Below are positions 7,723 through 14,764 of a stretch of 27,939 nucleotides of DNA, in pieces. Below the pieces are notes generated by a model, which was given only the letters and a program-made list of their open reading frames with translations, did not search any database and was not told where the DNA came from. This DNA is from CAYRZF01 sp964428805 (GTDB lineage: Bacteria > Methylomirabilota > Methylomirabilia > Rokubacteriales > CSP1-6), in assembly GCA_964428805.1 (NCBI GenBank), contig CAYRZF010000021.1, positions 1-27,939 of the forward strand. Reading direction: 5' to 3'. The translations under genes and the position numbers were made by a program. Every line of letters starts with the position of its first letter. Position 1 is the first letter of the stretch.

Positions 7723-8134
7723 GCGTGCGCCCGGTGCCCACGCGTTCCGCGTGGGTGCAGTCGCGCTGTCTCTCCTCTTCATCGTCGGCGTGTCTTCAGC
7801 CGTGGCCCAGTGGTATCAGCCGCAGTCGGACCGCGATCTTCGGCTCAGCTGGACCACCGAGCGCCTGGGACCGTCCCGTGTCCTGATCCAGGGAGACATT
7901 CAGAATCTCTCGGAGTCCCCCGCCAGCGGGGTGATCCTCCGGGCGGAAGGGCTGGACCCGGCCGGGAAGGTCGTCAGCCGGGCCCGGAGATCCCTCGAAA
8001 CGGAGATCCCCCCTCAGGGCTCGTCCTTTTTTGAGATCCGCCTCACCACGTCCGGATCAGAGCACCGGTATCGCGTCACGGTGGACTCCTTCGAGTTTCT
8101 CGACCGCCTCAAGCGCGAGCGCCAATCACCGTAA
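7715..8134 (+). CDS. Small secreted FxLYD-like protein
   Basis: A 139-residue protein overlapping the permease gene by eight bases. A signal peptide of about 31 residues (hydrophobic AVALSLLFIVGVSSAVA) is followed by an all-beta-looking region: VLIQGDIQNLSESPASGVILRAEGLDPAGKVV, then IPPQGSSFFEIRL and YRVTVDSFEF. This pattern (bonded beta strands, N-x-S, a Gly-Pro turn and a C-terminal VxSFEF) resembles FxLYD/DUF3426-type extracellular domains. The tight overlap suggests it belongs to the efflux operon, perhaps as a periplasmic accessory, but no function is established. It is the last gene of the cluster. Confidence 0.7.
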   Translation: MNKRAPGAHAFRVGAVALSLLFIVGVSSAVAQWYQPQSDRDLRLSWTTERLGPSRVLIQGDIQNLSESPASGVILRAEGLDPAGKVVSRARRSLETEIPPQGSSFFEIRLTTSGSEHRYRVTVDSFEFLDRLKRERQSP

Positions 8135-8158
8135 CTTGAACGCGTCCCCCTCAAGTCC

Positions 8159-8677
8159 TTGACCCCCCAGCGACGCGGTCGAAGAGGAGGTGCTGCCACG
8201 TCCCGGCGAGTAGCGCGGCGGACACGACCGAAGACCCCTCCGCCTCCGGCGGGGGTCCGCGCGATCGAAGAGCGCGGACTTCCCCTGGTCAAGGAATTGG
8301 CCCGCCTGGCAAAGCGGGCGGAGCCGCCGCCTGTCAAGCTCGAGGGGGCGCTGGACATTCTTTTCGGGGCCTTCGGCGCCGGTGACGAGCGTTTCTGCGG
8401 CCCGCTCCTGGAGGGGTGGCTCCGGGCGCGGCGGGACAAGCGCTTCAGGCTGGCGATGGCGTGGCTCCGGGAGCAACTACGTCTCTCCTTCGAGGAAATC
8501 CTCGCTGAGGGAATTCGGGGCGGGGCGTTCAGGCGCGACCTGGATCCAGTGATCTTCTCGGCGGTGTGCCTCGGCGTCGCGGAGGGATGCCTCCTCCAGT
8601 CATCCTCCCAGGGGGGGACAGTCTCCCCCGATGAACTGGTCAAATCCCTCCTTCACCTCGCGGTCAGCGGGGCTTGA
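8159..8677 (+). CDS. TetR-family ligand-binding domain without helix-turn-helix (probable remnant)
   Basis: Up to 172 codons from a TTG at 8159. The second half (LRARRDKRFRLAMAWLREQL, then EEILAEGIRGGAFRRDLDPV and CLGVAEGCLLQ) is typical of the C-terminal effector domain of TetR regulators. The usual ~50-residue N-terminal DNA-binding domain is missing: the first 35 residues are only Arg/Pro-rich, and the upstream DNA is the preceding secreted-protein gene. A strong GAGGAGG (8182-8188 region) sits seven bases before an in-frame ACG, not a normal start codon. It may be a decayed regulator or a domain recruited without DNA binding. The last 14 bases overlap the convergent VOC gene. Confidence 0.5.
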   Translation: MTPQRRGRRGGAATSRRVARRTRPKTPPPPAGVRAIEERGLPLVKELARLAKRAEPPPVKLEGALDILFGAFGAGDERFCGPLLEGWLRARRDKRFRLAMAWLREQLRLSFEEILAEGIRGGAFRRDLDPVIFSAVCLGVAEGCLLQSSSQGGTVSPDELVKSLLHLAVSGA

Positions 8678-9056
8678 GCTCGATCCGATAGCCGTCCGGG
8701 TCGCGCAGGTAGAGCGACGCGCCCTCCCCGAATGCCCCGCGCCGGGTAACCACCTCCCCTTCCACGGTCATCCCTCTGACCCTGAGGGCTCGGGCCACCT
8801 TGCCGAGGTCGTCGCATCGGATGGAAAGGCAGAAATGGTCCATCGCCGTGTCGGGGTTCGGCGCGGGGGCATTCGGGCTGAGCGGGAGCAGGTCAATCAG
8901 GTGCTGGCCGAAGCGGAGCTGGACGAGCGAGAGTTTCTTGTTGACGTGCTCCACGGTGCAGCCGAGGACCCCGGTGTAAAAGCGCCGGGAAGCGGCCTGG
9001 TCCCTGACGTGCAGGACGACGTGATCCAGGCCCAGCGGCTCGAAGAGGCGATCCAT
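8664..9056 (-). CDS. VOC-superfamily (glyoxalase/dioxygenase-like) protein
   Basis: A single-chain 130-residue vicinal-oxygen-chelate protein. Two beta-alpha-beta-beta-beta modules are visible: GLDHVVLHV (9-17) and MDHFCLSI (72-79). Probable metal ligands are H12, H74 and E126 in YRIELKP. RDPDGYRIEL (118-127) is the standard C-terminal strand. Size and form match lactoylglutathione-lyase-like or fosfomycin-resistance-like relatives, but the substrate cannot be assigned. It is the last gene of a compact minus-strand run, three bases after the TenA-like gene, and its 3' end overlaps the TetR-like fragment by 14 bases. Confidence 0.85.
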   Translation of the reverse strand: MDRLFEPLGLDHVVLHVRDQAASRRFYTGVLGCTVEHVNKKLSLVQLRFGQHLIDLLPLSPNAPAPNPDTAMDHFCLSIRCDDLGKVARALRVRGMTVEGEVVTRRGAFGEGASLYLRDPDGYRIELKPR

Positions 9057-9059
9057 GTG

Positions 9060-9728
9060 TTACCTCCTGGATAAGGCCAGGAGCGTGTCCCAGTAGAGCT
9101 TCTCGTAGCCCTGGAGCAGGCGAGCGGCGCGCTTGATCAGCCGGGGCTCGGCGCCGCGCTCGAGCCCCGACTCGAGCACCGCCAGGGCCCCGCGCTCAAA
9201 CTCGGCGGGTGGGCTAGCAAAGAGGTCGAAAAAGGCCGTCTCGGCCTTTCCCAACCGGTAGCGCGCACGCAGGGCCCGGCTCATCCGGCCGCAGTTGGCC
9301 CCCCACGCCGCGAAGTTCACGAGAAAGCCGGCGGCCACTTCGGCGTCGGAGCCGTAGAGCGCGAGCCAGGCCATGTAGGCGGGATAGGCCTGGGCACCCG
9401 GGTCCGGCTCGTACGCTTGAAGGCGGGATTCGGTGAGCCCCACGGCGTCGGCGAACGCCCGCAGCGCGGCCAGCGCTGCCGCCTCACCGGAGAGCAGTGC
9501 CTGGAAGAACGGGCCGCTCGGAGCGCTGCCGAACCGGTTGACCAGGAGCGCCACGCTTCTCAGATCGCTCCGAATGATGTGGTACTGCTCGCCCGCGAAG
9601 ATCTGGAGCCCCTCCCGGCTCACGCGCCCAGCTTCGACCTCGTCGAGATAGGGGTGGCGGCGGATCCCGCGCTCGATAGGTTCGAGTTCCTTCTTAAGCG
9701 TTCGAATGAGCTGCGGAGCCCTGGCCAT
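9060..9728 (-). CDS. TenA/PqqC/CADD-like haem-oxygenase-fold protein
   Basis: A 222-residue, almost all-helical protein. I choose ATG 9728, four bases after the upstream stop, rather than an earlier in-frame start inside that gene. The motif RHPYLDEVEAGRVSREGLQIFAGEQYH (E47, H50) followed by SDLRS resembles the first helices of PqqC and CADD-type di-iron oxidases and TenA. A second helical block (FLVNFAAWGANCGRMSRAL) would supply the other pocket residues. The active-site cysteine of classical TenA is not at its expected place, so thiaminase activity is doubtful; an oxidase or cofactor-related role is as likely. It shares an operon with the CoA transferase and epoxide-hydrolase-like genes. 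Confidence 0.7.
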   Translation of the reverse strand: MARAPQLIRTLKKELEPIERGIRRHPYLDEVEAGRVSREGLQIFAGEQYHIIRSDLRSVALLVNRFGSAPSGPFFQALLSGEAAALAALRAFADAVGLTESRLQAYEPDPGAQAYPAYMAWLALYGSDAEVAAGFLVNFAAWGANCGRMSRALRARYRLGKAETAFFDLFASPPAEFERGALAVLESGLERGAEPRLIKRAARLLQGYEKLYWDTLLALSRR

Positions 9729-9732
9729 GCCT

Positions 9733-10209
9733 CTACCCCCTGAAGCGAACCGCCTCGAGGCAGACGAGGCCCAGCCCGGCAAGGAGGGTCACCCCGTTGA
9801 GGATCACCGACACCCTGTGGAGCCGGGCGAACGCCCGGGCCTCGGGCGCCACGCTTCCCGGCGCGACCCCGGCCGCGTACATCGCGGCTCGCGCGGTCTG
9901 GCTCGCGGGCAGCAAGACCCAGATGGCGTAGAGGGTCAGCCCCAGCATGAGCAGGAGAAGCGCCAGCGTGCCCCAGGGGGCCTGGCGCTGTCCGCGCTCG
10001 AGGAGCCGCCCCGCCACACCGACGAGGCCCAGCAGTCCCAGGACAAGTCCGAAGAAGTAGTAGCGGGGAAAGACCGTGGTGACCAAGCGGCCCGCGCTGT
10101 CGCGGTCCAGGACGGAGAAGGCGGCGGGAGCCACGAAGAAGGAGAAGAACGCCATCGCTCCGAGCCAGACTGAGACAGATGAGATCGTCAATACTTTCAA
10201 TGAGTTCAC
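9733..10209 (-). CDS. DUF4149/TMEM205-like four-helix membrane protein
   Basis: A 158-residue integral membrane protein. The start is GTG 10209, overlapping the hydrolase TGA as GTGA, with GAGG six bases upstream; longer readings into the hydrolase gene are a shadow frame. Four hydrophobic helices are evident: SVSVWLGAMAFFSFFVAPAAF (about 11-31), YYFFGLVLGLLGLVGVAG, WGTLALLLLMLGLTLYAIWVLL and VILNGVTLLAGLGLVCLEAV. F-VAP-AF and the closing RxHRVSVILN are typical of the DUF4149 group. No function is known; the coupling suggests co-expression with the hydrolase. Confidence 0.72.
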   Translation of the reverse strand: MNSLKVLTISSVSVWLGAMAFFSFFVAPAAFSVLDRDSAGRLVTTVFPRYYFFGLVLGLLGLVGVAGRLLERGQRQAPWGTLALLLLMLGLTLYAIWVLLPASQTARAAMYAAGVAPGSVAPEARAFARLHRVSVILNGVTLLAGLGLVCLEAVRFRG

Positions 10210-11093
10210 ATCAGCCTCTTTTCGATCTGCTTTAGGAACTCTCTTAACAGGGCGTTGACGCGGCCGGGGGCCTCTTGCTGGACCCAGTGGCCCGCGCCGG
10301 GAAGGTAGCGGATCTTGAAGGGGCCCGAAAAGTATCGCTTCATCCCCCGGGTCAGCTCCTTGCCCAGGAAGTGATCTCGCTCCCCCCAGATGACAAGCGT
10401 GGGGCAGCGGATCGGCGGGAACTGGCGCTCGGGCGGCGGCGAGCGCCTGAACATGGCCCGGTACCAGTTGATCCCTCCCGTGAGGGCGCCGGGCTTGGCG
10501 AAGGCCTCCATGTACGCCTGGAGGTCCCTGGGCCTGAAGGTCCCCGGGCGCGCGTGGGCGTACGCGAAGGCTTTGAGCAGCCGGAAATTTTCCGCGCCGA
10601 GCAGTTTCTCCGGAAGCTCCGGGAGCTGGAAGAAGAACATGTACCAGCTCTTCTTCATCTGCTCCAGATTCTTTCCGCCGAAGAGCGCCGCGGTGAACGC
10701 CGCCGGGTGGGGACAATTGAGCACCACGAGCGCCCGGGTCATCTCGGGGCGTCGCATCGCGAAGTGGTGGGCGACGACCCCGCCCCAGTCGTGGCCGACG
10801 ATCACCGCGCGCTCTCGGCCAAACGCGCGGACCAGCCCCGCCACGTCCTCCACGATGTGGCTGATTCGGTACGCCTCGACGTCCTCAGGCTTATCAGACT
10901 CGTTGTAGCCTCTGAGGTCGGGAGCCACCACCGTGAAGCCGGCACCGGCGAGCGCGGGAATCTGGTGCCGCCACGAGTACCAGAACTCGGGGAAGCCGTG
11001 GAGGAGCAGCACGAGCGGTCCCTCTCCCTGGGTGACGCAATGGAAGCGCAGGTTGTTGGCTTCGACGAACCGGTGGCTCCAGGGCTCTTTCAT
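10206..11093 (-). CDS. Alpha/beta-hydrolase, epoxide-hydrolase-like
   Basis: A 295-residue hydrolase. HGFPEFWYSWRHQIP (32-46) carries the HGxP oxyanion motif. The nucleophile is D102 in GHDWGG, the acid is D240 in WGERDHFLG and the base is H269 in GAGHWVQQE. An aspartate nucleophile plus cap tyrosines at Y151 (SWYMFFFQLPELPE) and Y211 (NWYRAMFR) fits epoxide hydrolases, which open epoxides to diols through a covalent ester. Haloalkane or fluoroacetate dehalogenases share the Asp nucleophile but lack this tyrosine pair. It starts three bases after the CoA-transferase stop and ends in a GTGA overlap with the membrane protein gene. The CoA-transferase context hints at catabolism of an organic acid or aromatic compound; the substrate is unknown. 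Confidence 0.88.
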   Translation of the reverse strand: MKEPWSHRFVEANNLRFHCVTQGEGPLVLLLHGFPEFWYSWRHQIPALAGAGFTVVAPDLRGYNESDKPEDVEAYRISHIVEDVAGLVRAFGRERAVIVGHDWGGVVAHHFAMRRPEMTRALVVLNCPHPAAFTAALFGGKNLEQMKKSWYMFFFQLPELPEKLLGAENFRLLKAFAYAHARPGTFRPRDLQAYMEAFAKPGALTGGINWYRAMFRRSPPPERQFPPIRCPTLVIWGERDHFLGKELTRGMKRYFSGPFKIRYLPGAGHWVQQEAPGRVNALLREFLKQIEKRLM

Positions 11094-11096
11094 GGG

Positions 11097-12287
11097 TCAG
11101 ATGACTCCGCCATTTCGAAGCCGGTCCAGCTCCCCGCGGCTCAAGCCGAGGCGGTCCCCGTAGATCTCCTCGTTGTTCTCGCCCGGGCGCAAGGGCCCGA
11201 CACTGCGGATACTTCCCGGCGTCCGGCTGAGTCGCGGAATGACGCCGACCATGTGGAGCAGGCCACCGAGCGGATTCGGCACGGACACGATGTTCTCGCG
11301 CGCTTTGAGATGCGGGTCGTCGAAGAGGTCTCTGACGCTGTACACGAGCGACGACGGCACCTCGGCGGCCTCGAGCTGGGCCAGCGCCTCCCGCGCGTCC
11401 TTTGCCTCCACCCACTGCTGGATGAGGGCGTCCAATTCCTCGCGGAGCCTCAGGCGGTCAGCCATGGTCTGGTAGCGCTCCTTCAGTGCCTCCCGCCCCA
11501 TGGCCCTGAGGAGGCGCTCGAACATCCGGTCGCTGGTGCACGCGATGGCGAGCCACTTCCCGTCCCGGGTCCGGTAGTGGTTGTGGGGCACCACGTACTC
11601 GGTTCCTGAGCCGATGCGTTCACGAACATGCCCGGTCGCTCCGTAAACCGGGATCAGCTCGTCCAGCATGCGGAGAATGGGCTCGTAGAGCGCGACGTCC
11701 ACCACTTGCCCTTCCCCGGTCCTCTCGCGGTGGTGAAGCGCGATGAGCGCGCCCAGCGCGCCCATCACGCCGGCGAGGTAATCGGGGATCGTGGGCGTCC
11801 CCGGGGTGGCGGGAGGCCGGTCCGGATGCCCCGAGAGATAGCTGATCCCGCCGACCGCGGCGGCGATCCGGCCGAACCCGGGCCGTTCCCGATACGGCCC
11901 GGTCTGGCCGAAGGCCGAGATCCTGACCATGATCAGGCGCGGGTTAACCTCCCTGAGCGCCTCGTACCCGAGATTCCAGCGCTCTAATGTCCCCGGCCGG
12001 AAATTTTCGGCCACGATATCGCTTTGGGCGACGAGCCGCTTGACCAGCTCTTGCCCCTCCCGGGTCCGGAGGTTACAGGTGATGGACTTCTTGTTGCGCG
12101 CCTCGGCGAGCCACCAGAGCGACACCCCGTCCGTCTGGCGTCCCAGGCGGCGGAGGTCGTCGCCCTCGCCGGGTTGCTCGACCTTGATGATCTCGGCGCC
12201 GAACTCCCCGAGGAGCGTCGCGCAGACCGGCGCCGCCACGAACGTCGCCAGGTCGAGCACCTTGAGCCCTTCCAGCGCCAGAGCCAT
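11097..12287 (-). CDS. Family III (CaiB/BaiF) acyl-CoA transferase
   Basis: A 396-residue class III CoA transferase, which moves CoA between acyl groups through an aspartyl-CoA thioester. The start is ATG 12287, directly behind AAGGAGGAGG; an earlier in-frame reading lacks a Shine-Dalgarno. The N-terminus LEGLKVLDLATFVAAPVCATLLGEFGAEIIKVE is diagnostic. The catalytic aspartate is D169 in PTIPDYLAGVMGALGALIAL, at the same residue number as in E. coli CaiB. Later conserved parts include GQVVDVALYEPILRM and the small-domain block near EVPSSLVYSVRDLFDDPHLKAR. It is the first gene of a five-gene minus run. The acyl donor and acceptor cannot be inferred. Confidence 0.93.
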   Translation of the reverse strand: MALALEGLKVLDLATFVAAPVCATLLGEFGAEIIKVEQPGEGDDLRRLGRQTDGVSLWWLAEARNKKSITCNLRTREGQELVKRLVAQSDIVAENFRPGTLERWNLGYEALREVNPRLIMVRISAFGQTGPYRERPGFGRIAAAVGGISYLSGHPDRPPATPGTPTIPDYLAGVMGALGALIALHHRERTGEGQVVDVALYEPILRMLDELIPVYGATGHVRERIGSGTEYVVPHNHYRTRDGKWLAIACTSDRMFERLLRAMGREALKERYQTMADRLRLREELDALIQQWVEAKDAREALAQLEAAEVPSSLVYSVRDLFDDPHLKARENIVSVPNPLGGLLHMVGVIPRLSRTPGSIRSVGPLRPGENNEEIYGDRLGLSRGELDRLRNGGVI

Positions 12288-12294
12288 CCTCCTC

Positions 12295-12323
12295 CTTATC
12301 GGCCACGCGAGAGAGGAAGTCAA
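12295..12323 (-). promoter_or_regulatory. Possible promoter of the CoA-transferase operon
   Basis: TTGACT (12318-12323), 17 bases, then GATAAG (12295-12300) on the minus strand. The -10 overlaps the Shine-Dalgarno sequence, so a transcript starting here would begin about one base before the ATG at 12287 and lose the ribosome site. Either the mRNA is leaderless or this match is fortuitous and the true promoter lies further up, across the divergent one. Confidence 0.3.
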
Positions 12324-12334
12324 GCCGCGCGCCG

Positions 12335-12363
12335 TTGACAGCAATCGCCCCCGACGGTAGAGT
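12335..12363 (+). promoter_or_regulatory. Strong sigma-70 promoter for the TPR gene, apparently leaderless
   Basis: Perfect -35 TTGACA (12335-12340), 17 bases, then -10 TAGAGT (12358-12363). The predicted transcription start is at 12370-12371, which is the ATG chosen for the downstream gene. No Shine-Dalgarno is present between the -10 and the ATG. Confidence 0.6.
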
Positions 12364-12370
12364 GGCCATG

Positions 12371-13093
12371 ATGCGCGTTGCGCTGATCCTCCTCGCTTTC
12401 CTCCTTGCGCCTCTACCCGCTCTGGCCCAGTCTTCGATCGAAGAAGCGCGGGGCCTCATCGCCAATTACCACGAGGACGTGACGCGGCTCGACCGGGCCC
12501 GTGACCTGATGGAGAAGTATCTCAAGACCGATTCGCAGGTGGAGGGGATGATCCTCCTCTCGCGCATCTCGTTCATGTGGGGAGACGTGCGGACCAAGGA
12601 CGACGAGGAGAAGCTCGCCGCCTACGACCGTGGGCGCGAGCTCGGCAAGCGGGCCGTCGAGCTGGCGCCGAAGAACCCAGAGGCTCACTTCTGGTATGCG
12701 GCAAACACCGCCAAGTGGGGCCAGACCAAGGGCGTGCTCCGCTCCCTCTTCCTCCTGCCCACGCTACGGGAGGAGATCGATATCATCCTCACCCTTGCCC
12801 CCGAGCATCCCGGCGCTCTCCAGTTAGCCGGGAGCGTCGAGCTCGGCTTGCCCTGGGGGGACCTGGACAAGGCCGAAGCGGATTTCCGAAAGGCCCTCAA
12901 GATCGACCCCCACTACACCTCGGTCCGTGTGGAGCTCGCCCGGCTCCTGATCAAGCGCGGCAGGTATGACGAGGCGCGAAAGGAGCTCCAGCGGGTGCTG
13001 AACGAGAAGGAGCCGCGCTTCCTCGCCGACTGGACCGTGAAACACACCAAACGCGCCCGCGAGCTGCTCGGCTCCATCAAGGACAAGTCCTGA
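12371..13093 (+). CDS. Exported TPR-repeat protein
   Basis: About 240 residues. ATGs at 12368 and 12371 are adjacent; the promoter position favours 12371. A signal peptide (RVALILLAFLLAPLPALAQ) is followed by tetratricopeptide-like helix pairs: YHEDVTRLDRARDLMEKYLK, YDRGRELGKRAVELAPKNPEAHFWYA, EIDIILTLAPEHPGALQLAGSVELG, then LDKAEADFRKALKIDPHYTSVRVELARLLIKRG and YDEARKELQRVLNEKEP. Such periplasmic TPR proteins serve as binding scaffolds. It resembles proteins annotated as TRAP-transporter TAtT-like or regulator-of-microtubule-dynamics-like, but without a TRAP gene nearby I do not assign that role. It ends about 40 bases before endonuclease III. Confidence 0.8.
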   Translation: MRVALILLAFLLAPLPALAQSSIEEARGLIANYHEDVTRLDRARDLMEKYLKTDSQVEGMILLSRISFMWGDVRTKDDEEKLAAYDRGRELGKRAVELAPKNPEAHFWYAANTAKWGQTKGVLRSLFLLPTLREEIDIILTLAPEHPGALQLAGSVELGLPWGDLDKAEADFRKALKIDPHYTSVRVELARLLIKRGRYDEARKELQRVLNEKEPRFLADWTVKHTKRARELLGSIKDKS

Positions 13094-13134
13094 AGCCCGA
13101 ACCGAAGTGGCTGGCCCGGGCAATCCGGGCGCCC

Positions 13135-13794
13135 ATGCACGCTCGGGCGATGAGCCGGGTGATCGCCCGGCTCAGAGCCAAGGCGACTGAATGGAACCCG
13201 ACGGCTCTCGCGGAGGTGGCGGATCGGACGGAACGGGATCCATTCAGGATCCTGGTCGCCTGCCTCCTCTCGCTCCGCACGAAGGACGCGACCACCGGGC
13301 CCGCCGCCGAACGCCTCTTCGCCCTGGCCGACGCGCCTCGGACGATGCTTGGCCTCACGCCCCGTCGGATCGAGCGGGCGATCTTCCCGGTGGGGTTCTA
13401 CCGCACGAAGGCGCGGGTGATCCGCGGGGTGTGCCGGGATCTACTCGAGCGGTTTGGCGGGTCGGTGCCGGACACGCTGGAGGCGCTCCTCACTCTCAAG
13501 GGCGTCGGCAGAAAAACCGCCAACCTGGTAGTCACCATGGGATTCGGTAAGCCGGGGATCTGCGTGGACACCCACGTCCACCGGATCAGCAATCGGCTGG
13601 GCTTCGTGAAGACCAAAACCCCGGAACAGTCCGAGCTGGCGCTCCGGAAGAAATTGCCGCGACGGCACTGGATCGAGCTGAACGACCTCCTGGTGGCCTT
13701 CGGTCAGAACATCTGCGTTCCCCTCTCCCCGCGCTGCTCGATCTGTGCGGTCCGAAGGGCCTGCCATCGCGTCGGCGTGACCCGCTCGCGCTGA
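13135..13794 (+). CDS. nth: Endonuclease III (bifunctional DNA glycosylase/AP lyase)
   Basis: A 219-residue base-excision-repair enzyme that removes oxidised pyrimidines and nicks the abasic site. The helix-hairpin-helix is LLTLKGVGRKTANLVV, with catalytic Lys K127; the catalytic Asp is D145 in CVDTHVHRISNRLG. The C-terminus holds a 4Fe-4S cluster motif C194-X6-C201-X2-C204-X5-C210. SLRTKDATT replaces the E. coli-type SAQATD segment, as in many thermophile and archaeal-like Nth proteins. ATG 13135 and ATG 13150 are both possible starts and neither has a clear Shine-Dalgarno. Endonuclease IV, the AP endonuclease of the same pathway, is convergent just downstream. Confidence 0.94.
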   Translation: MHARAMSRVIARLRAKATEWNPTALAEVADRTERDPFRILVACLLSLRTKDATTGPAAERLFALADAPRTMLGLTPRRIERAIFPVGFYRTKARVIRGVCRDLLERFGGSVPDTLEALLTLKGVGRKTANLVVTMGFGKPGICVDTHVHRISNRLGFVKTKTPEQSELALRKKLPRRHWIELNDLLVAFGQNICVPLSPRCSICAVRRACHRVGVTRSR

Positions 13795-13805
13795 GCCTGA
13801 TAACG

Positions 13806-13898
13806 CCCCTCACCTCTTCTCCTCTCCCCCCTCACCCTGCCCTCTCCCCCTCCGGGGGGAGAGGATGAAGGTGAGGGGATTATGAGTGGGGTGAGGGG
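13806..13898. repeat. REP-like palindromic repeat between convergent nth and nfo
   Basis: The left arm 13826-13850 and right arm 13854-13878 pair around a 3-base loop: a 10-bp inner stem (CCTCTCCCCC/GGGGGAGAGG), a mismatched centre, then CCCCTCACC/GGTGAGGGG. The left-arm pattern is repeated directly at 13806-13830, and GGGGTGAGGGG recurs at about 13889-13898. The same unit occurs at 16149-16200. Both copies lie between the 3' ends of convergent genes, so they could act as bidirectional terminators or mRNA-stabilising stem-loops. Confidence 0.75.
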
Positions 13899-13903
13899 AA
13901 ATC

Positions 13904-14764
13904 TCAGCGGCGCTTCCGCCGAAGCCGCCGGAGTGTCCTCAGGTTCCGGACGTCGGCGTCGCCGTCCTTGGGGGTCTCCAGGACCATCGGGACTCTCCCG
14001 AAGCGTCGGTCGTTCAGGAGAAGCCGGAAGGCCGCGAGCCCGATGTGGCCTTTGCCAATGTGCTCGTGGCGATCGAGCCTCGACGCGAGTGGGGCCTTGG
14101 CATCGTTCAGGTGGAAGGCGACGACGGATTTGGCCCCCACGATCTGATCGCACCGCTCCATGGTCCTGGCATACCCGTCGGGGGTTCGGATGTCGTACCC
14201 GGCGGCGAGCAGGTGGCAGGTGTCGAGGCAGATCCCGAGTCTGTCCGGCGCGGCGACGCGCTCCAGAATCGCCTGAAGCTCCTCGAAGCGCGCTCCCACG
14301 GTATGGCCGGCGCCGGCCGTGTTCTCCAGCACGACCTTGACCCGGTACCCCTTGGTCCGCGCCGCTAGCTCATCGAGCGCCCGGACGATTCGCGAGATCC
14401 CCGCCTCCAGGCCGGTCCCCTTGTGAGAGCCGGGGTGGATCACCACGAACTGGAGCCCGAGCCTTTCCGCTCGCTCCAGCTCGTCGGCGAAAGCATCCAC
14501 CGCGCGCCGCCACTCGGGTTCCACGGGGGCCGCGAGGTTGATCAAATACGTGGCGTGGGCGAAGACCACGCGGATCCCCGTGCGTCGTTGGGCCTTCTTG
14601 AACAGTCGCACGTCCGCCTCGGTGAGCGGCTTGGCTGCCCACTGGACCTGGTTCTTGACGAACAGCTGGACGACCGAGCAGCCCGCCGCCTTGCCCCGCT
14701 CCAGCGCCAGGTACAGGCCGCCCGCGATGGACATGTGCGCGCCGAGCAGATCAGGGGGAGGCAT
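13904..14764 (-). CDS. nfo: Deoxyribonuclease IV (AP endonuclease, Xylose-isomerase-like TIM barrel)
   Basis: A 286-residue endonuclease IV that cleaves 5' to abasic sites. GAHMSIAGG (8-16) opens the barrel. All nine trinuclear-zinc ligands are visible: H70, H110 (HPGSHKGTG), E147 (LENTAGAG), D181 and H184 (CLDTCHLLAAGYD), H218 (FHLNDAK), D231 and H233 (RLDRHEHIGKGHIG), and E263 (LETPKD). Length and motif order match the family. The start, ATG 14764, lies within the upstream SRPBCC gene (14-base overlap), so the two are probably co-transcribed. The C-terminus ends in an Arg/Lys-rich tail. Confidence 0.95.
   Translation of the reverse strand: MPPPDLLGAHMSIAGGLYLALERGKAAGCSVVQLFVKNQVQWAAKPLTEADVRLFKKAQRRTGIRVVFAHATYLINLAAPVEPEWRRAVDAFADELERAERLGLQFVVIHPGSHKGTGLEAGISRIVRALDELAARTKGYRVKVVLENTAGAGHTVGARFEELQAILERVAAPDRLGICLDTCHLLAAGYDIRTPDGYARTMERCDQIVGAKSVVAFHLNDAKAPLASRLDRHEHIGKGHIGLAAFRLLLNDRRFGRVPMVLETPKDGDADVRNLRTLRRLRRKRR

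Noticed and set aside
9729..9782. Upstream extension of the TenA-like gene
   Set aside because: It overlaps the membrane-protein gene, while ATG 9728 fits the four-base gap after its stop.
10275..11609. 444-residue plus-strand open frame opposite the hydrolase and CoA transferase
   Set aside because: Shadow frame crossing two well-supported minus-strand genes.
13806..13898. CRISPR array or phage att site
   Set aside because: The repeats are palindromic and adjacent, with no regular spacers, cas genes or integrase.
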